Below are positions 8,698 to 18,405 of a stretch of 64,000 nt of DNA, piece by piece (position 1 is the first letter of the stretch; each line of letters opens with the position of its first letter). The stretch lies in NCBI RefSeq assembly GCF_003443535.1, contig NZ_CP031946.1, forward strand, positions 1,488,001 to 1,552,000, in the 5' to 3' direction. The notes beneath the pieces are model-generated. The model did no database searches. It worked only from the letters and a program-made list of their open reading frames with translations, and was not told the origin of the DNA. This DNA comes from Ruegeria sp. AD91A (GTDB lineage: Bacteria > Pseudomonadota > Alphaproteobacteria > Rhodobacterales > Rhodobacteraceae). A program made the position numbers and the translations under genes.

Positions 8698-8928
8698 GAG
8701 GCGTCCTTTCCAAAGCGTTTTCGAAGTTTTGTCCCCTTTGCCCGTGCGGGTAAAGCCCATTCGCGACAAAAGTTTGACCCCATGTAAAGTAGCGGAAACA
8801 GTAACTTTTTTCCGCCTACGCCCCTGAAAACACGAGAAATGACGCCAAGTAGTGTCACTTCCCCTTTACACTTCTGCTTGATTCTGAACAGATGCGCACA
8901 CTTTATACTTGAAGGGACATATTTACCC

Positions 8929-9630
8929 GTGACGATACAAAAGCGGATCAGCTTCCAGTTCGTTAGAGACGAAGTAAAACGACGTATTGAAAGCCGTGTC
9001 TGGCCACAAGGATCGCTTTTGCCGACAGAGACTCAGCTGGCTGAGGAATTCAATTGCGCCCGGGCCACTGTGAACAGAGCCATGAGGGAACTGGCCGATC
9101 AGGGCTTTGTCGAGCGCAAACGCAAGAGCGGAACACGTGTCAAGAAAGAGCCAAGCAAACACGCCAAACTCGAATTTTCACTGGCGCGGCAAGTGGTCGA
9201 AAGCCAGAATGCAACCTATCGCTACGCGCTTGTTGAACGGAACGTAGTCACCAGCCCCGGATGGCTTTCGTCACAAATCAACGTGGCACCGGATGTGCGC
9301 GTTCTGCATATTGTCTGCATGCATTATGCAAATAATCGGCCTTTTCAGATGGAAGAACGGTGGATCAACATTGAGGCTGTTCCAGATGTAGAGGACGCGG
9401 ACCTGATCGAACAGGGGCCACATGAGTGGCTGTTGACGGCTGCGCCCTTTACCGACGCCGAGGTTGCTTTCTGCGCCATTTCTGCGGATGCGCGGTTGGC
9501 AGAATTCATGGGCACCACGGCAGGGACATCCATGATTCAGATGGAACGCACAACGTGGAAAGAAGACAAACCACTCACCTTTGCGCGCATGACACACCAT
9601 CCGGGTTATTGTATTCGTACCAAATACTGA
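8929..9630 (+). CDS. GntR family regulator with UTRA domain, HutC type
   Basis: The 233-residue protein has a GntR helix-turn-helix at about residues 10-75, with PTETQLAEEFNCARATVNRAM, and a UTRA effector domain after residue 90 with the closing segment TFARMTHHPGYC. HutC-like members sense urocanate or other small ligands, but no histidine-utilisation genes are nearby. GTG at 8929 (VTIQKRISFQ) is preferred because the family begins close to this point and GAAGGGA lies upstream; an ATG at 8839 adds about 30 atypical residues. Its divergent neighbour is the class-V aminotransferase, a plausible target. Confidence 0.8.
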   Translation: MTIQKRISFQFVRDEVKRRIESRVWPQGSLLPTETQLAEEFNCARATVNRAMRELADQGFVERKRKSGTRVKKEPSKHAKLEFSLARQVVESQNATYRYALVERNVVTSPGWLSSQINVAPDVRVLHIVCMHYANNRPFQMEERWINIEAVPDVEDADLIEQGPHEWLLTAAPFTDAEVAFCAISADARLAEFMGTTAGTSMIQMERTTWKEDKPLTFARMTHHPGYCIRTKY

Positions 9631-9636
9631 GCGTAT

Positions 9637-10095
9637 TCAACCGATCGGCCCAGGTAGGCGTTCTTCGCTAAGCAGCACGTTTGCCTCGACATCGCCCGCG
9701 CCCGGCAATGTCATGATCCGGCGCCGCAATACACGCTCGAAATCGGCCAAGTCTCGGGCCACGACACGCAGTCGATAGTCATACAGTCCAAGCACATGCT
9801 CGACTGTCTGCACCTCGGGAACGGCACTGACGGCGCGCTCAAAATCTTCAAGGCTGATCTGGCCTTTTCGCCCGAGTTTGATACCCAAAAAGACGGTAAC
9901 ACCAAACCCAAGCGCCTCGGCATTCAGGCGCAGCCGTCGGCCCTTGATTACCCCGGTTTCTTCCAGCCTGCGGATACGACGCCACGTGGCGGGTTGAGAT
10001 AACCCGAACCTGCGCCCCAACGCTCCGGCACTTTGCGTCGCGTCCTGTTGCAGTGCGCGAAGAAGACCGCGATCGATCTCATCCAGCTCAATCAT
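9637..10095 (-). CDS. Lrp/AsnC family regulator, second of a tandem pair
   Basis: This 152-residue protein has an N-terminal helix-turn-helix (LGRRFGLSQPATWRRIRRLEE, about residues 25-45) and a C-terminal RAM/AsnC effector domain from about 65 with the DYRLRVVARDLADFE beta-alpha unit. Such proteins form octamers that bind amino acids. Its start codon overlaps the stop of the upstream Lrp gene (ATGA), so the two are translationally coupled and probably work as a pair. The pair is divergent from ilvC. Confidence 0.9.
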   Translation of the reverse strand: MIELDEIDRGLLRALQQDATQSAGALGRRFGLSQPATWRRIRRLEETGVIKGRRLRLNAEALGFGVTVFLGIKLGRKGQISLEDFERAVSAVPEVQTVEHVLGLYDYRLRVVARDLADFERVLRRRIMTLPGAGDVEANVLLSEERLPGPIG

Positions 10096-10547
10096 ACCGG
10101 CAGTACCTCGTCCCGCTTGACCCTCGCGATATGCATCAGGGCCTCGATATCGGCGATATGAGGCAGGGTCAGAATCCGGTCGCGATAGAGCTGCTGATAG
10201 TGCTTCATATCTCTTGCAATGACGGAAAGACGAACGTCGACACGACCCAGAAAGGTCTGGATCTCGATTACCTCTGCCACATCACGCGCCGCCTGCGTGA
10301 ATTCGTCGAACGCACGGGCTTGAGTCTTGTCAAGCGTGATCCGAAGCGAGACCTCGACTGCATATCCCATCGCGGCCCAGTCTATCACGGCCTCCTGCCC
10401 TTCGATGATCCCTGCGGCCTGCATCTTTTCGATCCGCCGCCAGCAGACACCCGCGCTGATCCGGCAAAGATCGGCCAGTTCCGCTGTTGTCAGGCTCGGG
10501 TCTGCTTGAAAGTGGCGCAGAATGCGTCGATCAATATCATCAAGCAT
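10092..10547 (-). CDS. Lrp/AsnC family regulator, first of a tandem pair
   Basis: The 151-residue protein carries a helix-turn-helix with LADLCRISAGVCWRRIEKMQ and a RAM domain ending in DRILTLPHIADIEALMHI. The recognition helix differs from that of the downstream paralogue, so the two are not recent duplicates. It lies 131 bases from ilvC on the opposite strand. Control of branched-chain amino acid synthesis in response to leucine or valine is inferred from this position and not shown by the sequence. Confidence 0.9.
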   Translation of the reverse strand: MLDDIDRRILRHFQADPSLTTAELADLCRISAGVCWRRIEKMQAAGIIEGQEAVIDWAAMGYAVEVSLRITLDKTQARAFDEFTQAARDVAEVIEIQTFLGRVDVRLSVIARDMKHYQQLYRDRILTLPHIADIEALMHIARVKRDEVLPV

Positions 10548-10660
10548 GATTTTTTTATTTTCTCCTGTTATCGCGAATTATTCTTCATCTTTTTTGCAAA
10601 TACTCAAGCCCAACCCTATCGCCATTGCGCGAACAGGCAGATACAACCGCCGCAACCTAA

Positions 10661-11701
<1,041 letters not shown>

Positions 11702-11722
11702 GCCTGACCTTAGTCAGCATCA

Positions 11723-11748
11723 GGGCGGCCACAGCGGTCGCCCTTTTT
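11723..11748 (+). terminator. Rho-independent terminator of ilvC
   Basis: GGGCGGCC and GGTCGCCC pair as an 8-bp stem with one G-T wobble around a five-base loop, immediately followed by five T. It lies 22 bases after the ilvC stop codon. Confidence 0.85.
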
Positions 11749-11835
11749 CGTTTGCACAAAAAAGTGGCGCGGCACATAAACGCCCGATCAGACTAATCTA
11801 TTTCGCGAACTTGCGCTGCCCGACAGGACAAACCA

Positions 11836-12738
11836 ATGGTGCAACAGCCGACAAAACAGGACTGGAGCGGCGTCTTTACGCTGGGCCTGATCTGGGGCGC
11901 AACGTTCATGGTCGTTGCGATGGCGCTGGAAGGCTATGGGCCGATCACGGTCGCCACGTCCAGAACCACCCTGGGTGCCGTAACGCTTCTGTTGCTGATG
12001 TGGGTAACCGGGCGCAAAATGCCTGTTCTGACGCCTGCCCTTGGGAGTTCGATACTTCTGATTGGTGTTCTATCCACAGCCGTACCCTTCATGCTGCTCA
12101 GCTGGGGGCAACAATTCGTACCATCCGCCTTTGCTGGGTTGTCCATGGCCGCCATTCCACTGATGGTATTGCCGCTTGCGCATTTCTTTTCTGACGAGCC
12201 GCTTAATCTACGTCGCTTGCTGGGCGTGTGTCTGGGCTTCTCGGGAGCTTTGGTATTGATCGGCCCCGGTCTGGCACAGCTTGGCCAGGGAGCCGAACCT
12301 CTGGCCCAATTGGCCTGTATCACTGCCGCATTGTGCTATGCGTCTTCGTCGATTTTGACCCGTCGCTGTCCGCCTGTCGACCCGTTGGCGCTTGCTGCGC
12401 TGACCCTGCTGGTTGGGGCTGCGTTGTTGGTGCCAATCATGCTGATGACCGAAGGCTTGCCCAGATGGCAAGGCACGCGCCCCACACTTGCTCTGATCGT
12501 GCTGGGCTTGGTGCCGACGGCATTCGCCAACCTGCTGCGCGTGTCCATTACCCGCAGCGCAGGTTCTGTGTTTCTGACACTGGTGAACTATCAGGTGCCC
12601 ATCTGGTCAATGGTATTCGGCGCGTGGGTTCTGTCCGAGGCCCTGCCCCTGCGCTTTTTCATCGCCCTTGCGTTGATCCTGACAGGCATGGCCATCAGTC
12701 AATGGTTCAGCCTGCGCAAGGTTCTGTTCGGGCACTAG
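11836..12738 (+). CDS. EamA/DMT-superfamily transporter
   Basis: The 300-residue protein has about ten hydrophobic segments arranged as two repeats of five. Each repeat carries an EamA signature: [15 protein letters not shown] at the start and [19 protein letters not shown] in the second half. Such proteins export amino acids or other small metabolites across the inner membrane. The substrate is unknown. Its stop codon overlaps that of the convergent glmM within CTAG, so the two genes share their ends. It is separated from ilvC by a terminator and is likely transcribed on its own. Confidence 0.85.
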   Translation: MVQQPTKQDWSGVFTLGLIWGATFMVVAMALEGYGPITVATSRTTLGAVTLLLLMWVTGRKMPVLTPALGSSILLIGVLSTAVPFMLLSWGQQFVPSAFAGLSMAAIPLMVLPLAHFFSDEPLNLRRLLGVCLGFSGALVLIGPGLAQLGQGAEPLAQLACITAALCYASSSILTRRCPPVDPLALAALTLLVGAALLVPIMLMTEGLPRWQGTRPTLALIVLGLVPTAFANLLRVSITRSAGSVFLTLVNYQVPIWSMVFGAWVLSEALPLRFFIALALILTGMAISQWFSLRKVLFGH

Positions 12739-14078
12739 CTTGTGGCGGCCTCGACCTCGGCGACGATGCTGTCAACGACTTGTGTCAGCAACCCATCGTC
12801 TTCGCATTCAGCCATCACGCGGATCAACGGTTCGGTCCCGGATTTGCGGATCAACAACCGGCCCTGCCCATTCAACCGTGCCTCGGCATCGGCTATGGCC
12901 GCCTGTACACTTTGCACCTCCAACGGGGTTTGATCGCTGGAATAACGTACATTCTTCAGCAACTGCGGCACGGTTTCGAACTGTTTGGACAGATCCGACG
13001 CCTTGCGCCCCGACAGAACCATTTCCGCCAGGAAATGCAGGCCTGCCATCAAGCCGTCACCGGTGGTGGCATAATCGCTCATCACGATATGGCCGGACTG
13101 TTCCCCGCCAAGGTTGAACCCACCTTCACGCATCCGTTCGACCACGTAGCGATCGCCGACAGCCGTTCGCTCCAGACGCAAACCCTGCGCTGTCAGGTGG
13201 CGTTCCAGACCCAGGTTGGACATGACAGTCGCGACCAGGGCATCGCCCTTCAACTGGCCCGATTTCTTCCACGCCGTCGCCAGCAAAGCCATAAGCTGAT
13301 CGCCGTCAGCCACCTGACCGGTTTCATCGACCACAACCACCCTGTCCGCGTCGCCATCCAGACAAATGCCCACGTCGGCACCATGCGCGACAACGGTTTC
13401 AGCGGCCAGATGTGGCTTGGTCGATCCGCAGTTGAGGTTGATGTTCTTGCCGTTGGGCGCAATTCCCACGGGAATCACATCTGCACCCAGCTCCCACAGA
13501 ACTTCCGGCGCGGTGCGGTGGGCTGCGCCGTTTGCACAATCGATCACCACTTTCAAACCATCCAGGCTCACGTTCCGCGGCAACGACGATTTCACACGCT
13601 CGCCATAGCGAAAACGTGCATCGTCAACCCGGCGCGCCCGACCGATATTCTGCGCCTGGGCTGGCCTGACACCATCGTCGATCAGCCTTTCGATTTCGAC
13701 CTCGGCCTGATCGGACAGTTTGTAGCCGTCCGGGCCAAAGAACTTGATCCCGTTGTCTTCGGCAGGGTTATGGCTGGCCGAAATCATGACGCCCAAATCG
13801 GCTCGCATGGACCGGGTCATGAGACCAACGGCGGGGGTCGGAACGGGTCCCAGCAGCAACACATTCATTCCTGTGGACGTCAGTCCGGCCGTCAGCGCGT
13901 TTTCCAACATATAGCCGGACAGACGTGTATCCTTACCGATGACAACCCGGTGCACACCTGTCGCGTCGCGTCGAAAGTACCGTCCGACCGCTGCCCCGAT
14001 GCGCAGCGCCATCTCTGCCGTCATCGGATGCGTGTTGGCGGTGCCCCGCACCCCGTCGGTTCCGAACAGCTTGCGCAT
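12735..14078 (-). CDS. glmM: Phosphoglucosamine mutase
   Basis: The 447-residue enzyme converts glucosamine-6-phosphate to glucosamine-1-phosphate for UDP-GlcNAc and cell-wall synthesis. It opens [10 protein letters not shown], carries the phosphoserine in [12 protein letters not shown] (Ser102), the magnesium-binding DGDADR loop in [12 protein letters not shown] and the sugar-binding GEQSGH motif. A phosphate-binding [12 protein letters not shown] segment closes the protein. ATG at 14078 has GGAG at good spacing; an in-frame GTG three codons earlier is less likely. It follows folP by about 33 bases on the same strand, and together with folB forms a probable operon. Confidence 0.95.
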   Translation of the reverse strand: MRKLFGTDGVRGTANTHPMTAEMALRIGAAVGRYFRRDATGVHRVVIGKDTRLSGYMLENALTAGLTSTGMNVLLLGPVPTPAVGLMTRSMRADLGVMISASHNPAEDNGIKFFGPDGYKLSDQAEVEIERLIDDGVRPAQAQNIGRARRVDDARFRYGERVKSSLPRNVSLDGLKVVIDCANGAAHRTAPEVLWELGADVIPVGIAPNGKNINLNCGSTKPHLAAETVVAHGADVGICLDGDADRVVVVDETGQVADGDQLMALLATAWKKSGQLKGDALVATVMSNLGLERHLTAQGLRLERTAVGDRYVVERMREGGFNLGGEQSGHIVMSDYATTGDGLMAGLHFLAEMVLSGRKASDLSKQFETVPQLLKNVRYSSDQTPLEVQSVQAAIADAEARLNGQGRLLIRKSGTEPLIRVMAECEDDGLLTQVVDSIVAEVEAATS

Positions 14079-14111
14079 AAGTGTCACTCCGTGATTTGTC
14101 GTGCGACCGGA

Positions 14112-15110
14112 TTACCGGACAGCAGCCCATAGGCGCAAGGCCTGAGAGGTCTCGGCCACGTCATGGACGCGAATGATCTGCACGCCCTGAGACAATCCTG
14201 CCAGAGCAACTGCAATTGATCCCGGTGCGCGGGCAGTCTTGCGAGGTTCATTTCCGATGGACCCAATGAAGCCCTTGCGCGACACGCCCAGTAGGATCGG
14301 GCAGCCCAACCCGTGGAACAGGCTGAGATTGCGCAGAAGGGTCAAATTGTGATCCTCTGTCTTCCCAAACCCGATCCCGGGATCCACGACGATCAGATCG
14401 CGGCTCAGGCCCAAGCCTTCCAGCATCGCAATCTGACTTTCGAGAAAGTCGTAAACATCCAGCAGAACATTGTCGTATTGGGGATCGTACTGCATCGTCG
14501 CCGGATCACCTTGCATGTGCATGACACAGACAGGCGCACCTTGCGTGGCACAGAACGGTGCCAATTCCGGATCGAAGGTGAAGCCCGAGACATCGTTGAC
14601 CAACCCCGCCCCGGCGTCACAGGCGGCCTTGGCGACGTCGGCCTTGCGTGTATCGATGGAAATCAAAGCGCCTGTTTCTGACCGGATCGCTTCGATCAAC
14701 GGGCGGGTTCGTGCAATCTCTTCCTCCACCGGAACAAAATCAGCACCCGGGCGGGTGGATTCTCCACCGATATCCAGAATTGTTGCCCCATGCGCCACCA
14801 TCTCGCCTGCAGCCGCACGGGCCGCGTTCGCCGAGCTGTGAACACCGCCATCCGAGAAACTGTCCGGCGTGGCATTCAGAATCCCCATGATATGAGGCAC
14901 GTGCATGTCGAGACCTGCGACGTCAGCCCGCGGTCGGCTCAAACGGCAAAGGTGATCCGACGGAACGTCCGAGGCCGCGACGATTTCGGGTTCAGACCCG
15001 CGCCGCAGGGCCTCGACATGGGTGAACCAGAGCGGTTGGCCGGCCAGCGGCACAGCGTCTGTGGGACGAGTCGCTCCATGCTGGACCAGTGGTCTGAAAT
15101 AGGCGCTCAC
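14112..15110 (-). CDS. folP: Dihydropteroate synthase
   Basis: The 332-residue enzyme joins p-aminobenzoate to the pterin pyrophosphate in folate synthesis. Core signatures are IMGILNATPDSFSDGG, DIGGESTRPGA, ISIDTRKADVAK and VDPGIGFGKTEDHN, followed by LGVSRKGFIG and a closing IIRVHDV. An extra N-terminal portion of about 70 residues precedes the core, as in other Rhodobacterales. The start overlaps the folB stop by four bases, which implies translational coupling. Together with FolB and FolE2 elsewhere in the window, it supports a complete early folate pathway. Confidence 0.95.
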   Translation of the reverse strand: MSAYFRPLVQHGATRPTDAVPLAGQPLWFTHVEALRRGSEPEIVAASDVPSDHLCRLSRPRADVAGLDMHVPHIMGILNATPDSFSDGGVHSSANAARAAAGEMVAHGATILDIGGESTRPGADFVPVEEEIARTRPLIEAIRSETGALISIDTRKADVAKAACDAGAGLVNDVSGFTFDPELAPFCATQGAPVCVMHMQGDPATMQYDPQYDNVLLDVYDFLESQIAMLEGLGLSRDLIVVDPGIGFGKTEDHNLTLLRNLSLFHGLGCPILLGVSRKGFIGSIGNEPRKTARAPGSIAVALAGLSQGVQIIRVHDVAETSQALRLWAAVR

Positions 15111-16027
15111 AGCTGGGCCTGATCCACCGCAATAGCGCGCAATGGCGTTTTGGGTTCCGTCGGCAAAGCGCCGCCGATCACCATCATTTCGCTCGCCTCA
15201 AAGGTCGCGGCAAACCATGCAGCCAACGCTACGGCATCCGACGGGGCAGCGGACGGGCCGTCAACGGCGTCCAATACGATCTTGGATGGCGCCCAAACGC
15301 AGATTTGGCCGTTCTTCATCGCCCAATCCAATTCGGTCCGCGTCGAGACCACCACACAGCGATGATCTCGTGCCGCCAGAACCCACGCATTCTGTTCGAT
15401 GGCCAATAGGTCAATCCGGCGCTGCGTCATCGCATGTCCCGTTTGTGGAGCGGCCAGTTCCGACGCCCCGACACACAGGATCAGTGGACGCCGACGGTTC
15501 TCCAACTGATCAATCCAACCCGTCAGACTATCCGAGGCAATGGCGTCATTCGACAGGAACACAAGGCGGGGGTGCGGGCGTTCTTCTTCGGCCACTTCGT
15601 GGTGGACCGAGTCTTTTCCGCGCACGATCTCAACCCCCAATGCGCCCGGACCCCGATCCAGTTTTTCGATGCGAACAAAGACCCTTACAGCCTGAGGCTC
15701 AAGCAGTATTCGTTCCGCAACACGCTCTGCCAATGTCTCAAGCAGATTCAGGCGCTCGGCCGCCAGCTCATAGGCGATGGATTCCGTTACCCTGTCATAA
15801 GACAGGATGCGATCCACATCATCATCAATCGGGTCTGTCAGAGGCCGGACTTCGACCACGATGTTGAAACAGATCCGCTGGGTTGTTCCCCGCTCGGCCT
15901 GGAAGGCACCGATTTCGACTTCGACAATATGGTCGCGCAACGAGATACGATCCAACGGCCCCCGGGGGGACGTCGCCTCGGACCGTTCGGACGGGTGTGC
16001 GAATGCCAGACGGATTTCAGAACTCAT
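15107..16027 (-). CDS. folB: Dihydroneopterin aldolase fused to an amino-acid-kinase-like domain
   Basis: The first ~120 residues are FolB: DRISLRDHIVEVEIGAF, DRILSYDRVTESIAYEL, LLETLAERVAERIL and VRVFVRIEKLD are typical. FolB cleaves dihydroneopterin to hydroxymethyl-dihydropterin in folate synthesis. The remaining ~185 residues are not part of ordinary FolB. They contain APSKIVLDAVDG, then a SDAVALAAWF segment and EMMVIGG, which read like the C-terminal half of small amino-acid kinases such as MfnE. The catalytic glycine-rich loop of such kinases is not obvious, so the extra domain may be regulatory. This domain reading is my inference. Confidence 0.8.
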   Translation of the reverse strand: MSSEIRLAFAHPSERSEATSPRGPLDRISLRDHIVEVEIGAFQAERGTTQRICFNIVVEVRPLTDPIDDDVDRILSYDRVTESIAYELAAERLNLLETLAERVAERILLEPQAVRVFVRIEKLDRGPGALGVEIVRGKDSVHHEVAEEERPHPRLVFLSNDAIASDSLTGWIDQLENRRRPLILCVGASELAAPQTGHAMTQRRIDLLAIEQNAWVLAARDHRCVVVSTRTELDWAMKNGQICVWAPSKIVLDAVDGPSAAPSDAVALAAWFAATFEASEMMVIGGALPTEPKTPLRAIAVDQAQL

Positions 16028-16128
16028 GGGTCAGGCCTTTTCGGGCTCGTTTCAAAGTTCGCCTACTATAGGCGTTGCGAGGGCCTATAGCATTCAAACA
16101 AGCGCCATTCCAACCGCCGAATGCGTCG

Positions 16129-17502
16129 TCAGAAGACCCGAAACCAGCTCATCATCCCGGACGCGGCGTGCCCCAGCATATGGCAATGCAGCAACCAGTT
16201 CCCCGGATTGTCCGCGATCAATGCGATTTGGCGAGCCTGTCCTCGCCCGACCAGAATAGTGTCGCGCCAGGGACCAAGAGAACCATCACCAAGGATCAGT
16301 CGGAAGTGATGTCCGTGCAGATGCATCGCATGCGGAAAGGCGGATTCATTCACAAACTCAATCCTGTGCAAACTACCGACAGCAGCATCCAGAAACGGCT
16401 CTTCGGGGCGCTCGGCGTAACCATTCAGCGCCCAGAACTTGCCCAACTGCGCCAACTCGCGGCCCGACAATTCAGCTTCGCCCAGCCGGGCACTTTCCAG
16501 CCAGCGCATTGCACCACCTTGCAGACGCATCTGGTGCGTTTGTGCTTCTTGAAAATTTCCGATCTCAGGCAAGGGATTAGACGGCAATGCTGACACACCC
16601 TGCCTGTGCGCCTTCGCAGCACTACCACTGACTTCGAACCGCGCCAGACCAAAGGATCCATCCCTTTCGACACTGACCAAGCTTACCGTATCTCCTTCGG
16701 CGGTGACATCGACAATCAGATCCGCGCGCTGCGCCGGCGCCAGCGGGAAAGAGCCGGATAGTTCTAGTGGCTTTTCCAAAGGCATTCCATCCAACGCGAC
16801 GATCCACCCCACAAGACCATCCAGATCCAGATCCAGTATCCGGGCATTGGACGCGTTGACCAGTCGCAGTCGCAGCCGCTCGTTTCTTCGCACCGCATAA
16901 ACAGGATCGAATGATCCGTTGACGGTAAGGATGTTCCCAAGCCGACCTGCATGGCTCAGATCATGGCCATTGTCGAAATCATCCATTATCTGTGCGGTCT
17001 CAGGGTTCAACCGCCAATCATCCAACATCAGCACCAGATCCTGATCGACATCCAGTGCAGTGGCCTCTGCAACGATCAGCGGCCCGTAAAGCCCGCGGGC
17101 CACCTGTTCCATCGACCGGTTATGCGCGTGGTACCAATAGGTGCCCGCGTCGGGAACGACGAAGTCATAGTCAAAAGAACTGCCCGGTACGACGGCATCC
17201 TGAGTCAAACCGGGCACACCGTCCATGGCGTTGTCTATGCGGATCCCGTGCCAGTGGACCGATGTTGCTTGCGGAAGGTCATTCACCAGTTTGCGCTGAA
17301 CGCGTGCGCCCTGATCGACCCTTATGGCCGTTCCGGGGACTGTGTCACCGTAACTCCAGACTGTTGTGTCAGGAAACCCTTGAGGTGCAACGCGTTGGCG
17401 GGTCACATGCGCCTTGAGCGGCGGATAACCGGCCCGGGCCGCGACCGGCAGAATTGTGGCTGCGACGGCTGTTTTCAGAATGTGTCGTCGGGTGAAAAGC
17501 AT
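16129..17502 (-). CDS. Multicopper oxidase, Tat-exported
   Basis: The 457-residue protein begins with a twin-arginine signal (FTRRHILKTAVAA) ending near residue 24. Copper-binding motifs are HWHG at 83-86, HAH at 125-127, HAMHLHGHHF at about 390-399 and HCHMLGH at 439-445. The type-1 axial methionine sits in the GMMSWF context at the end. It resembles the CueO/laccase type, which oxidises cuprous ion or phenolic substrates in the periplasm. AGGAGG sits just upstream of the start. No copper-handling genes are beside it. Confidence 0.9.
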   Translation of the reverse strand: MLFTRRHILKTAVAATILPVAARAGYPPLKAHVTRQRVAPQGFPDTTVWSYGDTVPGTAIRVDQGARVQRKLVNDLPQATSVHWHGIRIDNAMDGVPGLTQDAVVPGSSFDYDFVVPDAGTYWYHAHNRSMEQVARGLYGPLIVAEATALDVDQDLVLMLDDWRLNPETAQIMDDFDNGHDLSHAGRLGNILTVNGSFDPVYAVRRNERLRLRLVNASNARILDLDLDGLVGWIVALDGMPLEKPLELSGSFPLAPAQRADLIVDVTAEGDTVSLVSVERDGSFGLARFEVSGSAAKAHRQGVSALPSNPLPEIGNFQEAQTHQMRLQGGAMRWLESARLGEAELSGRELAQLGKFWALNGYAERPEEPFLDAAVGSLHRIEFVNESAFPHAMHLHGHHFRLILGDGSLGPWRDTILVGRGQARQIALIADNPGNWLLHCHMLGHAASGMMSWFRVF

Positions 17503-17576
17503 TACGGGCCTCCTGAGCCCGTAATATAGACTGCAACCCGCATCGCGCCATCAAGCTTCCAGCGCGGGTGCGTCAA

Positions 17577-18218
17577 TCAGTTGCTCGCTGTCCGATAGTT
17601 GTGGCGGTAGAAAATATGCACACCAATCCGCGCAGTCTGCTTATAGACACGCGACCAAGATGGACGGACCGCTGTCGTGTGGTAGTGCGTCGCCCCTTCG
17701 GTCAGCTCTTTGCCAACACCATCAATAGCTGCACGAGCGACTTTGGATACGCGCTCATAGGCCTTCTTCTCATGAATGACTTCTTTGCGGCCGTCGCAAG
17801 TGTACGTGAACTGGCACTGGTATTTCTTACCGGTCCCCTGGCGGATTACACCACACAATGAACTCGGAAAGCGGCTGCTCTTGACCCGGTTCAGAATAAC
17901 CTCGGCCACTGCAAACTGACCGCGCACGCTTTCGCCACGGGCTTCGAAGTACAACGCCTCGGACAGGCACTTCCAGTTTTCGTCACCGGTCGCCTTGGGC
18001 CGTTGGTCAAGCCAGTCCTTGGAGTATTTTATTTCAACAGGTTTAGCCGCCTTACGGGGCTGGAACAGTTTGAAATAGTCACGAAAGCTTTGCGCCGGCA
18101 ATTCGCTGCGGGCGACAAGTTCTTTCTTTGCAGTATCAATCGCTTCCCTCTCGGCGAAGGACGCACTCGGCAGCACGGTTGCCGCCATTGTGGCAACAGC
18201 CATTATGTAACGTAGCAT
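17577..18218 (-). CDS. SleB-like cell-wall hydrolase
   Basis: The 213-residue protein has an N-terminal signal sequence ending near SFAERE and then a Hydrolase_2 (SleB) domain with CLSEALYFEARGES, AVAEVILNRVKSSRFP and GATHYHTTAVRPSW. Such enzymes cut peptidoglycan glycans or act in cell-wall remodelling in Rhodobacterales. The catalytic Glu is probably in EALYFEARGE. ATG at 18218 (MLRYIM) has an AGG at good spacing and gives a normal signal; an in-frame start eleven codons upstream is less likely. It is followed by the multicopper oxidase on the same strand. Confidence 0.85.
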   Translation of the reverse strand: MLRYIMAVATMAATVLPSASFAEREAIDTAKKELVARSELPAQSFRDYFKLFQPRKAAKPVEIKYSKDWLDQRPKATGDENWKCLSEALYFEARGESVRGQFAVAEVILNRVKSSRFPSSLCGVIRQGTGKKYQCQFTYTCDGRKEVIHEKKAYERVSKVARAAIDGVGKELTEGATHYHTTAVRPSWSRVYKQTARIGVHIFYRHNYRTASN

Positions 18219-18313
18219 CAGATAACCTCGCACAGGCACTTCACGCGCCATACCCTCCCCCGGCGGGCGCGACGAGGCATCTAACGCAATCTAGCGAAAA
18301 GGTCCAGTCTTTC

Positions 18314-18363
18314 AAAAAATGCAAGTGGAATCTTGCCCGTAGCGAAGATAATTTTCGCCTACG
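18314..18363 (-). terminator. Candidate terminator of the PEP-utilising enzyme gene
   Basis: Reading on the minus strand, a 9-bp stem with one bulge (18338-18363, arms CGTAG..CGAA and TTCG..CTACG) is followed by a short GCAAG/CTTGC hairpin and then a run of six T at 18319-18314. It lies 40-90 bases after the stop of the PPDK-like gene. The second hairpin has only five pairs, so termination is likely but not certain. Confidence 0.4.
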
Positions 18364-18405
18364 AGTGTCCAGATAACCCACTAATCCTTGGGTTTTCAGG
18401 CCCTG

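Noticed and set aside
12228..14132. 634-codon open frame opposite glmM
   Set aside because: High GC content leaves the antisense of glmM open, and the predicted protein is His/Arg-rich without domains.
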